Below, piece after piece: positions 1-13,677 of a stretch of 64,000 nt of DNA (positions are counted from its first letter, which is position 1; each line of letters starts with the position of its first letter). The notes under the pieces are model-generated. The model was not told the DNA's origin. It did not search any database and saw only the letters and a list, made by a program, of their open reading frames with translations. Location: NCBI GenBank assembly GCA_027924585.1, contig BSBM01000608.1, positions 6,946,501 through 7,010,500 on the forward strand. Reading direction: 5' to 3'. The position numbers and the translations under genes are program-made. This DNA is from Larix kaempferi. Its lineage: Eukaryota > Streptophyta > Pinopsida > Pinales > Pinaceae.

Positions 1-1926
1 TATTGTTTTGTCTTTATTGTCCCTTTGTACTATATTGCTCATACTATTGTTTTGTCCTTATTGTCCCTTTCGGTCAAGATGAATTATGATGAGTATTTCA
101 AAATTTAATAGTATTTTAAAATCCATATTTGCAAATGACATTTACCGTGGATAATTGGCCTTTTGCAAAGACATTTTTTGTTATCTTGTCAGTTGTTTTT
201 GTCCATTCATGAACTAGATATTAAAATACATTACATCATCATACTCTGGATTTGAAATAAGTAGGCCAACATGTGTTGCCACTGGCCATTTCCACCCTTG
301 TTGATGCAGGAGATGGGCGGACTTGCTCCGTTCCCTAATCTCATAGTATTAGAATAGGATTGCTAGAATTTTCCATATGTATTGTTGCTAGAAATCCACT
401 TACTCACAAATCCAAACAAAAAATGCAGATTCGCTCTTTCCAAAAGTTACAGAGGTCTTGTAAATGCCTGAGTCAGTCTCTCCAACATCTAGTTAGCAAA
501 AATCGCAGAATTTCTTCAAGGAAAAATATTGGAATCTAAACCGGGAGTAAATGGTAAGATTTACAGATTCTAAACCAGTTAAGCAAATTTATATCAAAAT
601 TCTCAGAACCCCACCTCACATCTGCTCAGTATTTAGAGCTATGAAACATAATTTCCAAACACTCTTCATGAGAAGATGTTTTGTGGTTTCAGCATTCTTC
701 ATACACAGACAACATCTGTTGGGACCAATCCATCCTTTTTTTAAAATATTTTCCCATGTCTTGAGACGCCACTGTTGGCAATATGGCAGTTATGTCCTCA
801 GAATTACAAACCCTGGAGTCACTCTTGGTTTCTTATGAGCGTAACTTTTTGATCAAACAATAGAGGTGACCAGGTCCCGGTATCTGATCTTGTGGGAAAT
901 ACAGTTGCTCTGTTTTTCTGTGACAAGTTTTTCTCCACCATCACTGCAGATCTTATAAAGATGGAGATCTTAATAAGAAGAAGCCAGAAGATTAAAAAAT
1001 ATCATGCCCAAGTTTTGGGAGAAAGGAAGCCCGTAGAAAGCCCAAGCATGCAGTTTTGAAGGAAATGAAGCCTACAGGCTTGAAGTTAATTAATTAATTA
1101 GTTCATTAAAACAAAGATTTGAAAGGGCGTGAAGCCCGCAAACCTAGAAGATGTCCATTGAGATTTTAATTGGTTAAATAATCAAAATCTGCAAAAGATA
1201 GAAATATGAATTAAAAGGTTTAATAATAGAAGATTCGATGAATCATGTGAAGATTACACATCAAAGAATACCCGAAAAATCTAAATAGAAGAAAAGAGTG
1301 TGTCTTGGAGTCATAAGTTGCAGTAGCATCCTAAGCAGTCCAAGATGTAGTAGCATCCTAAACTAGTTAATAACATTAGATTTCATATATTTTTCCTGTA
1401 AAACTTTTGACCATAGAGTATTCCCAAAAACCACCCTCTATATTTTAGTATACATTGTTAGACATTTTGTTATGAATGAGTTAAAGATATTTGTATAATG
1501 TTCATAAATAATATTTAATTTTCAAGATTGTGTTAGTTGGCTTGTTTCAACGATGTGTTAATAAAAATGATTTTTTTTGTTATGCAGTTTATTTGCTGAT
1601 GTCCATATCAAAGTAAGACATCATTTTTTTGGGGGGGGGATTTCAATAACTTCAATATTTTTTTAACAATTACTGTCCCCTCTTTTATACCTTAAAAATT
1701 GTCTAATTTTCTTTAAGCACGAGCTGAAATCCATATTTGTAGGGAGCTAACAAGATTAAATTAAGACATTGTAATACATCACTTTTAACAAAGTTAGGCC
1801 GCGTTATCAAAAGAAATGACAATGTTATATGTGGCACAACTTCACGTAAATATTTTAAACATGATGGTAACTTATTATTTATTTTTTAATAAATAAACAA
1901 TTATATTAAAAAAAATCATAATATAC
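1..1926. other. Non-coding left part of the CACTA-like segment
   Basis: I see no credible gene here. The longest open frame (551-838) has no recognisable domain. The stretch is AT-rich, with short homopolymers and a TTAATTAATTAATTAG run near 1087. A half-site of the TACAGGCTTG palindrome family lies at 1073-1083. It probably belongs to the element that carries the gene at 1945-4703; the element's left terminus was not found. Confidence 0.5.
1073..1083. repeat. Half-site of the TACAGGCTTG palindrome family
   Basis: Reads TACAGGCTTGA, one arm of the 23-bp palindromes found at 4821, 8946 and 13678. It has no matching right arm. Confidence 0.5.
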
Positions 1927-1944
1927 TTGAGCATAGGCTCTAAG

Positions 1945-4703
1945 ATGGGAAACAAATTCCAACAAAATATAGCATCGGGATCCACTGTCCCATTACAAAG
2001 TGAATCTACTTGCTATAGTGTCGACAACAATTCTAATGCACATACTCTTGAGGAAGATGTGAAAGAACCAGTACTGGAAGGTATGCTCATTTCTAAACAA
2101 TTTTTGTCCTATACAAGTATTTCAAGATTTCATATTAAAAATTTCATATTGTCATTGTCTCAAGAGGGGTACTGGTTTGTTTTTCCAGAAAATTTTCAAC
2201 AGGAACGACCACAACAAGATCATGTTTTGGAGGAGGATCCACCACAACAAGAGCATGTTTTGGATCAGGATCCACCACAACAAGAGCATGGTTTAGAAGA
2301 TGCAAATGCATCTACCGAAGCTAGTACTGCAATAAATGTGAAAAGAAGGAGTAGAGGACCAACAAAATGTCTCTTTGGAACCACTATAGAGGGCATTACA
2401 TTACCTGAAATTCAATTTAATGAGAGGGGCCAGCCTATTGGTCCACATTCAGAGAAAATCTCCTCATTTTTAGGTGTTCTTGCAAGGGAAATTCTAGGCA
2501 TCAAGCACATGGAATGGAAAAAAGTGTCAAAAGTGCAAAAGAAAGACATGTGGAGTGCAATCAATGTGAGCATCAACTTATTATAAACTTTATATATTGA
2601 TGCATATTGAGCTTGTGTGTGATAGGTTTAGTTTCAAATAACGCTTGTATCTAATAATGGATTTTTTATCTATTGTAGCGTACCTACCAAATAGATCCGT
2701 TAGCAGAGCAATGGTGTCATAAAGCAATATCTCAATGCTTGAGAACCTATAGATATAATTTGTATAAGAAATACTATTTGAAATACGAAACAGATGAGGA
2801 GAGGATTGCAAACATTCCTATTGGAGTAAATGAAACTGATTGGATTGAATTTGTTAGATTACGATCTGACCCTAAATTCAAGGTAAAAATGAAAGATAGA
2901 TTTGAATGTTATCATCTTTGATTTTGAATCCTCTCATACAATCAACTATAATCTTAGAATCTATTTTTTTATTGAGTTGCAGGAGAGGTCAAGAACAAAT
3001 AAGGAAAATAGGGCATTAGAGCAAGAGACCCACACTTCTGACCGTAGAGGTTACTTTAGGGTTGAATATGACCTCGTAAGTTGCAACAAATTCTATTATT
3101 TGTTCACAATTAACAACTTTAAATATAGTTAACTAGATTGTTGTATTTGTTGATACTAGAATCAATCTCGTGGTCCAAGTAATAATCCTATAACTAGGGC
3201 TGATGTGTGGATGAAATGCCATAAAAAGAAGGATGGCACTCTAATGTCATCATTCATTGCAGAGAAAATAGTAAGTTCCGAACCTATTCTTGTATCATTT
3301 ATGCTTTTTTAAGAGTTTATGATGTTTCTTATATCAGTTTGTTGAAATGTTGACATTGCTAGAATCAAATTGAATCGGCACAAAATGAGTCAGTGTCTCC
3401 TGCATATGCTACAAAGCAAGATGCCCTTGCTATAGTTTTGGGGCCTGAGAGGAGGGGTCATGTACGTGGGGTTGAATTCGGAGTCACTCCAATAGTATTA
3501 TTTGGAAAGGAGCGTTCGTACAAGAAGGAATTTCATAATACTAAAGAGAAATTAAGAGAAAAAGACAAGGAACTCGGAAGATTGAAAAAAGATGTTGAAG
3601 AATTAATGGAATGGAAAGCTGCCATGGAGGTGGGGAAAGAAAGTGGCAGAGTTGTTCCAAAATCCAACAATGTAAGGATTGCATGTGTAGACTTTAATTT
3701 TTTATGTAGGCCATCTTTAAAGTTGGGGATTTCAAAATCATAATGCTAACATGAACATGATCGTATTGTTGTAGGGTGTGTAATATATGAATTATTGTTT
3801 TTTGCATCCTAACCCTTTATCTTCTGATTTCATGATATCTAATGCAAACTATTATATTGGCAGAGTAATATTTCCATGTCAGATGGTGAATCAAATCGAC
3901 GACCTCCGCAACTGTCACCTCTTAATCCAGTCACCCCAATCCATGTAGTTTTTTAAACCAACTCTTATTTTTTCCATTTTTATTTTCCATTATTTGAAAA
4001 TTGCTCACAAGTATTTATTTTTTAGGAGAGTCTCCAAAATAATCCTATTCAAGGTTCATTGAAAAAAAATACAATGGCTCCTGGACCATCTAATACATTT
4101 GATACTCCAAAGTCTAATACATTTCATACTCCAAAGTCAATGGTGAGTTTTGAAACTATTTAATATTTACTGCAATGTTATAATCGTTATTTCACTATAT
4201 CTTACAAGTATTTATTTACTAACAAACTTCTCTGAGTCCTCATTATGCTTTTCCAAAACAAACTCCTTTGACTTTGGGAGAACATAATCGTGACCCAATT
4301 GGAAAATCAATACAACAGGTAAGTTCTAAGACTCTTTATTTCTATGTTTAATATTTCATTCTTATTCTGAGGAATCTCACAGGAATTTGTTTATTGGCAG
4401 GTTCAACTGCAATTACCATCTTCAAATGCGGGATTGAATGGAAAAAAATGTTTACTGACGTATTTTAATGGTCAATTGAAGGTTGCAAAGGGTTACATCA
4501 AAAGAATTGAACCAAACTTTGTCATGCCTAATGGGGAAATATTAGGTGATGGATATTATCTTGTGTGCCCACAATCAATTCTGATTGATCCTGATTATGA
4601 AATCAAGCTTAAGCATAGAAGTAATCAATGCAAGTATTTAGCGGATGCAATTAACAGTTTTATACCTTGGAAAAGCAATGACATTGAATTGATCAAAGAT
4701 TGA
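1945..4703 (+). CDS. Transposase_24-type (Ptta/En/Spm) transposon protein, spliced gene
   Basis: A multi-exon CACTA-associated gene. Exons by GT-AG sites and open phase: 1945-2565 (with a probable intron 2081-2188 inside it), 2679-2882, 2983-3075, 3160-3270, 3363-3671, 3864-3944, 4026-4142, about 4238-4318 and 4401-4703. Six introns in a row are phase 0. The protein has a peptide repeat PQQEHVL (2200-2295), then RGPT...SSFLG...W in exon 1, WIEFVRLRSDP (exon 2), TNKENRA (exon 3), DVWMKCHKKKDG (exon 4), the order seen in the plant Ptta/En/Spm transposase domain. Exon 5 ends in a coiled coil. The last exon resembles the DUF8039-type C-terminal domain of related proteins. ATG 1945 is the first Met; a TTG lies in frame at 1927. 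One flaw: the acceptor at 4236 leaves exon 8 one base out of phase, so the copy may be frameshifted there. The family is thought to bind transposon DNA; no function is shown here. Confidence 0.72.
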
Positions 4704-4706
4704 GAA

Positions 4707-6112
4707 GAATGTGAACTCGGAGTAAACAACAGGAGGATGGGCTAGGTGACAGGATTCCAAATAAGACCCATGTGTCCGATTTCCATTTGTGCATATGTAA
4801 TTATAAATAGCAACTCAACTTACAGGCTTAGGTCAAGCCTGTAGACAAGCATGGACAAGCATGGAAAGCAAGCTGGAGGACAAAGACATGGAAAAGGTGA
4901 CATGGAGGATTGATGACAGAGAATTCACTTTTGGAGAAGCCCAAGCAATGTCTGATTCTAATAATTCCACAAGTGATGGTATATCTCCCTCTTGCAAAAG
5001 TCGTGTCTGATACAAATAACTATCTTCACAGAGATAGATTAAAAAGGGCAGTGACTGCAACTATAACCTTTTCAACATTATTTCAGGTTTATGGAAAAAA
5101 ATGGATCTGTAAGAGGTTGCAGGACTGATTACCTTGCAATCAATGCTAATAGTTTCATGTCCAGCACATAGTCCTAGTGAACATGACCCTTCTATAGCTA
5201 GTTGTAACAAAACAAGTATAGTTCAGTTCGTGCATTTACATGAAATAAAAGGTCGAAGTTTTTCCTAAAATCACCATAAAAATCCTCCACAACACCCCTA
5301 TAATCCCCACAACTAGATGGTCATCTTGTTAAACCTATAATAATATCTAAAAATTATAAATAAATTTAAAACTCAAATATGAAAACATCAAAATTGCATT
5401 CACATTTGTAATTTTTATCCCAACGAATACACCTTCAAAACCAAGCAAAAAAAATTGAAAACTTATCATGAAGATACCCACATCCCACATACGAAATCCT
5501 ATATGCATCAAAATATCTCTTGGGCTCATCCATTTACATATAAATGTTGGTCTAAAAACAGTAAACAAGACAGTCATCGGATCCCATGGGAAAGCAACTA
5601 AAAACAATCATGATATCCACAAACATGTATAGATTCTGCTTAAAACATGATTCAATGAACTAAATCAACGAAACACAATGTAACTTACTCATTTTTTCTA
5701 TTGTTACCTGTGTTTAAACCAAGCCATATTCATGACAATACAGATGTAGTGATGAACCCTATCACGCCTTAGAAAAAATGTGAAATGAAACAAAATGAGG
5801 GTTCCCAAAACCCATAAAATCTAAGATCAATGAAAGTGGTGGATGTCTAGGTGGCGGTGGATATCAGTGCATTAGAATTCAATGGCCACTGATGTCTACT
5901 TGGACACCTATCAGAAGAGTCCCCTGAGCTTATATTTATTGAATACATCATCAGTGCAAAGCCAATGAAAACAATGGAAAAAATCCAAAATTTTATTTCT
6001 AATGTCGAACATTGGGTGTGCCTTACTAGAAATCTTGAAAAGACATATAATTGTGTCCCTGCAATCGCTATATTTCCCATAGGGACATAAAAATATCAGA
6101 GATAAAGCCATG
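4707..6112. repeat. Three-block repeat, copy 1, order A-C-B
   Basis: Block A (4707-4845) ends in a palindrome. Block C (about 5036-5278) contains the phrase GGTTGCAGGACTGATTACC. Block B (about 5556-6112) runs from ACAAGACAGTCATC to GATAAAGCCATGG. All three recur at 8832-10055 with high identity but in the order A-B-C. The open frames inside them are repeat sequence and match no protein I know. The whole stretch follows the stop of the Transposase_24-type gene. Confidence 0.65.
4821..4843. repeat. 23-bp palindrome, TACAGGCTT family
   Basis: The left arm TACAGGCTTA is separated by GGT from CAAGCCTGTA. Nine of ten arm positions pair. It sits at the end of repeat block A. Confidence 0.75.
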
Positions 6113-8831
6113 GTTCACTATATTTCTTCAATACATAGTTTTCTTATCTAGTTGGTTTACTATAATAGTGAGGTGGATGCAAGGTTAAATCATGGGTTCT
6201 CTTCTCATGTTGGTATTCCCTACTTGTATGCCATTACTTTCAAAGGCGTAAGGATAAGTACAAGACCTAGACCAGGAACCTAAATAGAAGGAAGTCCACT
6301 CTGTTGTGTATCCATGTTACTTAAGAACTTTAGGAGTTAGGAGTTATTTCCATGTTACTTGCAATGAGATAATTTTATGTGTTCAAGGGAATAGAAATAA
6401 TGAGACAAAGTGGACATGTGGTATTTTTTGCAAGGAACCTGCCAGTGTACTCCAAGTGAAAGGTAGGCCCATAGACAATTAGTTGTTGTAGCTTTTCATC
6501 TATTTGGTCATCCCCAAGTTAAGGTTTCAAGATCCAAAACATCAACTTCTCCTAAGTAATGGTATCCAGAATATCCACCTTATACCACAAGCATGTTTTC
6601 AATAGCAATTGTAGTGTGGCTATCTCTCGGAGCAATAAAATCCCATTCACATCAAGGGAAATCCATTTCATTAGCTTCAGGTCCAGAATATGAACATCAA
6701 TCAAGTAATTTCCTCCCCCTCTCTCATGGGGATGGTGGATTTCCTCGAATGCAAGCATGCCTCCTTTCATTGGTCTACAAGTCTAAAGTGTGCAGATCAT
6801 TTATCTTATTAGACCCGTTTGTTCCCCCAAACACTATGATATTGTGGTCTAAGAGAATGGCACTATGGATGTCTCTTGTACCTAGCTCTTGCCTAGTTGA
6901 TACTAATAGGATACAATACACCATCCAATGTGGGCATTTGAATCCCCTTGCATTTAAGGTCTCTAAAAGACCTTAGGTACTGATGAATATGGTTGTCTAT
7001 GATTGTCATTGATGACAACATTAATGACAAAGGTGTACATGGCATGAAGATAAGCAAGCTAGATAACATTGACAAGCATGCATGATAAGCATGAATGACA
7101 TGGCAAAAGGAATATGGGCATTGGATGACATACGTGGGCATGACAGCTTGGGCAAACAAACCATGACATGACAAAGAAGTGATAAATATTAATGACATGG
7201 CGTGATTGGGCCTTGGAGCACCAAAGTGGACAAATGACCCATTCTGTGGTCATTTGTGGGTTGATGGGGTCATGAAACCCTTGAATATGGTCATGGTGCA
7301 TGTAAAGGTTTGGCACCCACATATATGGTGGCATGATGGCACTTGGATGATGACATGTCATAGCTAGATGATATGAAGCTCTTAAAATTTGATGGATGAA
7401 GTTCTTAATTGTGAAGTTGGTCTAGTATACCACTTGATGATAGCAGCTACAGTATACAATTTTTTTTTAACTCTAATTTTTGGTGTGACTGAGGAATTTC
7501 GGACTGATATATAGCAGCAGCAAAGGGTGGACAAGTGGAAAATCGCAGGAGCATGATATGAGTCTAATTTTCTTGTCTATTATTTTTTATTTCGGGTATA
7601 TAACTTTTGAGAGATTTTGGGACTGTCCAAAATTTGTTTACAACAGCAGAATGATGCCCTAACAAGTCTACTGACCTTGTTCACACCTTCAACAATCTGA
7701 ATGATGAAAGCCCGGGATGTATGCTACCTTATGATGATGCTGCATACTATAGTATGGAGATAGGTGAAGTATGAATAGTGATGTACACATAGTTGAATAG
7801 CAATGATATGATGCAATATGCATGTTCAAACCTTGATGTATATAGACCTTGATGATGATCTACCATGCCATGATTTGATGAACACTTGATGTTTATGTTG
7901 CGTACATTGATGTTGATAATGATGATGCATAGAATTACACAATAGATATAGTTATGTATATACTGGTAATGGTGTATTAATATGATGATATCTCAGCGAT
8001 ATACATGCACAACGACCTTGGTATGAGCAGCAGTGACTGTGACATACATGACCAGCTTGACCATTGAGTATGAGCAGTATATGGACTAATTTGACATGGC
8101 ATCCTTATATAGCAATGCAAGCCTTGGATTAACAGTAACAATATTGGACATCACTATGGATGATGTGATAGTTCGATATGATAATTAACATGACAATGAT
8201 GATAGTAACAACATGATGAGCAGCAGTTGGTTGGTTGAGGAAATGATGATAAGAAGAAGTTGAAGACATAAGCAGACCTTGAAGATATGGGAAGACCATG
8301 AAGATATGAGCACATTTAGTTGATGAGAAAACTTTATTAATATGACTGAACTGTTAGACTGATGATATTACTGAGGACAAACTGAAGACATGGTTGTGAT
8401 AGGTTGATAAAGTGTGACATGACAGAGATGATGAAATTTGATAAGATATGCATATGTACATATAATACAAGCAGGGTCTTTTATCCAATTTTCTTGGCTG
8501 GGTCTAAGAAAGACTAGGCAGGGTCCTAGATAAACACATAACCTACAGCTGATGAAAGTAAGCAGTCTAGAGAGTTATGAGAACAGGAGGATGATCTCTA
8601 TAGGAACTCTACAAACCTAAGAGCAGAATTGAAGAATTGTCTGAAGCATTTTTTTTGGCACAATAATTTGTGAATGCATTTGAGAACTGTTTAAAGGGAG
8701 GTTTGAAGGATTTGAAGCTAATTGGGAATGTTCTAGTAATTCCATAAACAGTGAAGAATTAGCTACATGTGGATATACAAAAGTATTAACAATAGGTTGC
8801 TTGAGTTCAAGCTTGCTCAAGGAAAATCTAC
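6113..8831. other. Non-coding stretch rich in GATGATG/TGACATG-like words
   Basis: No gene seen. From about 6990 to 8520 the sequence is biased toward short words such as GATGATG, GACATG and ATGATA on the plus strand. That creates open frames on both strands without domain content. I see no clear tandem period or terminal structure. It lies between the two copies of the three-block repeat. Confidence 0.45.
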
Positions 8832-10055
8832 ATCAGAATGAACTTGGAGCAACCAACAGGAGGATGGGCTAGGTGACATGATTCCAAATAAGACCCATGT
8901 CCGATTTCCATTTGTGCATATGTAATTATAAACAACAACTCAACTTACAGGCTTAAGCCAAGCCTGTAGATATACGTTATTAAACTGTCTAAAAACACTA
9001 AACAAGACAGTCATCAGATCCCATGGGAAAGCAACTAAAAACAATAATGATATCCACAAACATGTATAGATTTTGCTTAAAACATGATTCGATGAACTAA
9101 ATCAATGAAACACAATGTAACTTACTGATTTTTCTATTGTTACCTGTGTTTAAACCAAGCCATATTTATGGCAATACAGATGCAATACTGATGAACCCTA
9201 TCATGCCTTAGAAAAAATGTGAAATGAAAACAAATGAGGGTTCCCAAAACCCATAAAATCTAAGATCAATGAAAGTTATGGATCTTTGGGTGGCGGTGGT
9301 TATCAGTGCATTAGAATTCAATGGTCACTGATGTCTACTTGGACACCTATCAGAAGAGTCCCTTGAGCTTATATTTATTGAATAAATCATCAGTGCAAAT
9401 CCAATGAAAACACGAAAAAATAATTATTTAAATAATGGAAAAAAAAAAAAATTTATTTCTAATGTCGAACATTGGGTGCGCCTTAAGAGAAATCTTGAAC
9501 AAACATATAATTGTGTCCCTGCAATCATTATATTTCCCATAGGGACATAAAAATACCAGAGATAAAGCCATGGAATACAATAGGGTATGGAACCATGGTG
9601 TGGATACATCCCTAAACACCAAAGAGAACCATACTAACATGAAACGTAGTCAAAATACACAAACAAAATTCCTAGATGTGAAAACACCTCCAGAGATGGC
9701 TATAGGATAGTCCACATGATAATGAATATGGCTATGCCTTAAATACATTGTACAATCGCCTAGGAGGCAAGAGGAAGATGCAACACATTGATCAAAAGGA
9801 TAATCATACTAATTGTATGCCAATCATATCGAAATTAAAAAGGGCAGTGACTGCAACTATAACATTTTCAGCATTATTTTAGGTTTGTGGAAAAAAATGG
9901 ATTTGTAAGAGGTTGCAGGACTGATTACCTCGCAATCAATGCTAATAGTTTCATGTGAACATGGCCCTTCTATAACTACTTGTAACAAAACAAGTATAGT
10001 TCAATTGGTTGATTTACATGAAATAACAGGTTGAAGTTTTTCCTAAAATCACTAT
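8832..10055. repeat. Three-block repeat, copy 2, order A-B-C
   Basis: Block A (8832-8970), block B (about 8991-9571) and block C (about 9835-10055) match the blocks of copy 1, but B and C have swapped order. Block B here holds an AT-rich expansion at 9412-9450. Block A again ends in the palindrome. Confidence 0.65.
8946..8968. repeat. 23-bp palindrome, TACAGGCTT family
   Basis: Left arm TACAGGCTTA, right arm CAAGCCTGTA, centre AGC. It has the same placement, at the end of block A, as the copy at 4821. Confidence 0.75.
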
Positions 10056-10978
10056 AAAATATCAGATTATGGGATTTAGTAAGTTTCCAAGGAAAAATTT
10101 ATACACTTCTTTTGAACAAGTTCAAATTCACATAAACATAAAAAGACATAGCAGGGTGAATCATTAGATTTGAAATATCATACTTTAGAGTCTAGATAAA
10201 CAAGAAGGATATTTCCACTATTGTGCATTGAATAAACCTGAAATCCCGACAAAACAATTACAGGTTTTTAACATCCTCTGGTATATTATCAAGTAACAAC
10301 ACGATGGAGATCCAAGTGAAAACCTACCCTTTGGGTAACAATTCAAGCACCAAGCATCTTCCCTAGAAGGAAGTTTGTTCCATGTCCCTATGCAACTTAT
10401 TCCCCCTGTAGTAAATTCTGATGTAGCTCGGTCCAACTGTAAGATGGGTGACTTACTCCATTTCTTTCCCGAAAACCTAAATGATGATCCACTTCCATCC
10501 ATGAAGAGTTCTCTACAAAATCATACCACTTCCCAACCACACTATACTCAATTTTGTTGCACCAGAGCAAAAGGAAATGGAACCTTAACCCAAGCCATTG
10601 AGTACCATTTCTTCGTAGAGAATTCACATACAAACTTGTTCTTGAAAAGGCAACCTAGAAAAATGGGTATCCCATGGGGTCCCATTGTTGGAGTACTAGA
10701 GGAAGCAAATTCGAACGAGTCTCTGAGGCCTACAAAGAGGCCAAAGTCCCACAAGATATAAGTTCTTCAAAACTCTGTAACGTTGATCTCTGATTCATTC
10801 TAAATTGTTTCACCCTCATAGGATCCTTGAGGAATTGACTGTGACTAGAAAAGGCCACTTCAGCATCTGGATGCTCTCCTCTGACGTGAAGTTCAGACTG
10901 GAATTCCAACTTATAAAAGAATTTCATCCCTATTTCCCACTTAATTTGATTCTGAATAAAAGATGAAAAGACTCATAA
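10056..10978. other. Non-coding stretch downstream of the minus-strand accessory ORF
   Basis: No supported gene. Overlapping open frames on both strands at 10218-10927 have no recognisable motif. The region lies 3' of the minus-strand pseudogene and could be its untranslated tail. Confidence 0.35.
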
Positions 10979-12930
10979 CTAAATATCTCCTACTACAGGA
11001 TTGGGATTCCATTCCAATTCATGTTCTAGAAAGAATTTAAACTGATAAAGTTCACACAACAAATCCTTTTCCCTTGTAGATGAGTCATTATAGATATCCA
11101 CAAAGTCATCAACATTTCCCATCATGAACTTTTTGTTATTATTCAATCTAATCATCTGAAGGCCTACCCATTGTTCATGCAGGTACATTGAATAAACTCT
11201 AGCAGGACTTCTACAAGAAATGGCTTGCTCAGCAAATTTAAACATTTGTCTCTTTTCTTCTTCTTTAATCATTAATTGCTGCTGTAAAGACTGTATCTTG
11301 GACTTCCACTTTTGTTCTTGAACCAAGTTAGCAGAAAACCAAGTTTCCTGCATACGTTGTACTTCAAATTTATATCGTTGTTGATAAATAAGGCCCAGGT
11401 CATATAATTCATCATTTCTTCCAATCCATTTAACAGCATTTACTTCAGTTGATGCTAAAGCCAGGGTATTAGTCCAGACATCATCAAGAATTTGATTAAA
11501 AAATTCATAGAGAACATCTGTGACTTTTTCTTTATCTTTGGAACTTTTAGAGGTACTAGGAAGAATGTTTTTTGCAGCTGCTGTAGCCAATAATTCCAAA
11601 CTTGTATTATCCTCAGCCAGTGGTACTGATTCCTTTAGTACTGATTATCTCTAAGAAATTTATTTTGTTTCCTCAACCTTTTGTTTTGCGAACTCCATTG
11701 GTGAGCCTTATTTCTAAAAAATTTCAGTCTTTTCTTAAGAACACCATTCTTTCTCTGTAACTGTCTACTCCTCTGTTTTAACTTTTCATTTTCATTCTTA
11801 ACATGTCTATCCAAAACTTGAAATTCACGAACTTGCTTCTGAAATTTCTTAATCCTCTTCTTTAACTTACTTGAAATTAAACCAGGAGAATCAGGCCTTA
11901 CCACTTGATTAGATTCGTCTTCTTCCCTTTGAGCTTGGTCTTGAAATTGAGTAGCTTCCAATTCTGGAAGGGGTGTTGACCCTAAATTCTGACTCTATGT
12001 GTAACGGGTTCTTGTACATTTGGGTATTGTCGAAAACATATCTTCAGATGTTCTAACTTTTTCAAAAACTTCTTCAGAAATTCCTTCTAGCCTTATAGAT
12101 CTTCTTCTCACCGTAACTGAAATTTTATTAACCTCTTCATCATCTCTATTCCTCTTTGGAGATGGTTGGGATTGAATTGGTTCACAAAATGTTGGTGCTG
12201 GATCAAATTCTGTTTGAACTATTGGAGGGGGTGATACAGAATCTTGTGGATCATCATTAACTTGCTCCTGAAAACCTTTTTCCACTAAAAATTGTTCCCA
12301 CGTTAGGTTGCTCTTCTGTAATTTTTCCACAATCAACAAATTAATTAAACCATGATGATACAAGCTATTACCAAGTCGCTGATCAGGCCGCTTTTGGGAA
12401 CTAGCTAAAGCCATTTTAGACAGGCTCTTCCACAAAAAGTATGGAATGTTCATCAATTCTTCTCCTTTACTGTGAAGGAGAAGCCGAATATGATAAAGAA
12501 AGACAAGGCTATATCGTCCTTCACAAGTCAAATATTTCTGCAAAAAGAAAATGACATTACCCCATTCAGCAGTGAAACAGTTGCGTTCAGCTCCCTTCTT
12601 CCAATGAATACTAGAATTAGCCACCTTCACAAACTGTTTCCAAGAGTCAGGGTTTTTCAAATGACCAGCTTTAAACCATCTTTCCCCTGTTTGTGGTAAG
12701 CCTGTAGCGAGAGCAATGGACGTTTCTGAAACTGGAAGCATAAACCCCCAAATGTTAGAACAAGCTCCATCGAAATGGAGAGCAAATTCCTTGGTCACAT
12801 CTTCATTGTGCTCTCTGAATTTACTAAAAAATGCATACAGTCCAATTTGTTGAAAAATCCTCTTACTAGAGGGATCTTCATCCAACTTTTCAATAGAATA
12901 TGGCTCCTCCCTACATGCAGCACTAGCCAT
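10979..12930 (-). pseudogene. Transposon accessory ORF, GERWFK / CEGRY family, broken
   Basis: Read from 12930 to 10979. The N-terminal part (12930-11995) is a globular domain with TGLPQTGERWFK, a CEGRYSLVFLYHIRLL segment and LYHHGLI. These motifs recur, to my recollection, in accessory ORFs of plant retroelements; the function is unknown. A Ser/Pro/Asp-rich linker leads into a Lys/Arg-rich coiled coil (11961-11635), then a Gln-rich helical C-terminal part (11599-10979). The first two parts share one frame, broken only by a TAG at 11992-11994. The third is reached by a frameshift near 11635. The total ancestral length is about 650 residues. Start: ATG 12930, a short MASAACREE leader. It lies inside the CACTA-like segment on the opposite strand from the transposase gene, so it may be a nested or captured piece. 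Confidence 0.6.
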
Positions 12931-13002
12931 GCCAACTGAAACTTTCTCTGCTGAAAGGAAGTTAGGTGATCAAACCGGTATCCTTTAACCCAAATTGGTA
13001 TT

Positions 13003-13013
13003 TACAGGCTTGA
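13003..13013. repeat. Half-site of the TACAGGCTTG palindrome family
   Basis: Reads TACAGGCTTGA with no right arm. Confidence 0.5.
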
Positions 13014-13677
13014 CATATGCATAACAAAGAAATCCAACTTTCAAATTGGGTGTACATATAATTGTTCAGACATGCAGGGACAAAAGGATAGAGCTAATTA
13101 CGACAATTGATGGGTTCAAATCAGCATATACCCATTCGTCCAAAAAGCAATGAGTTAACGGTCACTCCATTTATGGAAATTATTTGAACAAAAATACTTG
13201 GTCTCACATGTCACGATATATAATAAGCCATGAAATGACCTTGAAAAGCTAATTGAAATGTATAAAAATCATTCTTATATGCTAGAATTTATACACATTA
13301 TTAGGAAAAATATATTGAATTTAACCCTACAGGAACAATACTTGTCTGGAATTAAGAGAAGACTTTGAATAGCATACCACATAGGCAGGGGATAAAACCA
13401 AGATCCAACCCTTCCAATCATGCAAATACAGATCCTCCATGGATTTTAAAGATATAACTCTGTTTGAAGAAATCATTATATCTGCAACTTGAAAAGAATA
13501 ATTCCAAATAGAACTAAAAGTTTGCTTGTACTGGGAGGGATGAATCCAAGAGAGTATCAAGGTTCTATTCATTTTTAGGATTCCCTTCCCCATACATGAG
13601 ACATTCCATTTTACCAACAATCTGTTCATCTTCAGTATTTTACTGAAATATTTAAAATACACAGAAACTGGAGATTC

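Noticed and set aside
551-838. 95-residue open frame
   Set aside because: No domain, no neighbours, AT-rich flank; composition like chance.
9424-9640. Minus-strand frames similar to 5847-6111
   Set aside because: They correspond to repeat block B and have no protein motif.
10375-10761. 128-residue plus-strand frame overlapping minus-strand frames
   Set aside because: No domain; overlaps equal-quality frames on the other strand and lies in the tail of a pseudogene.
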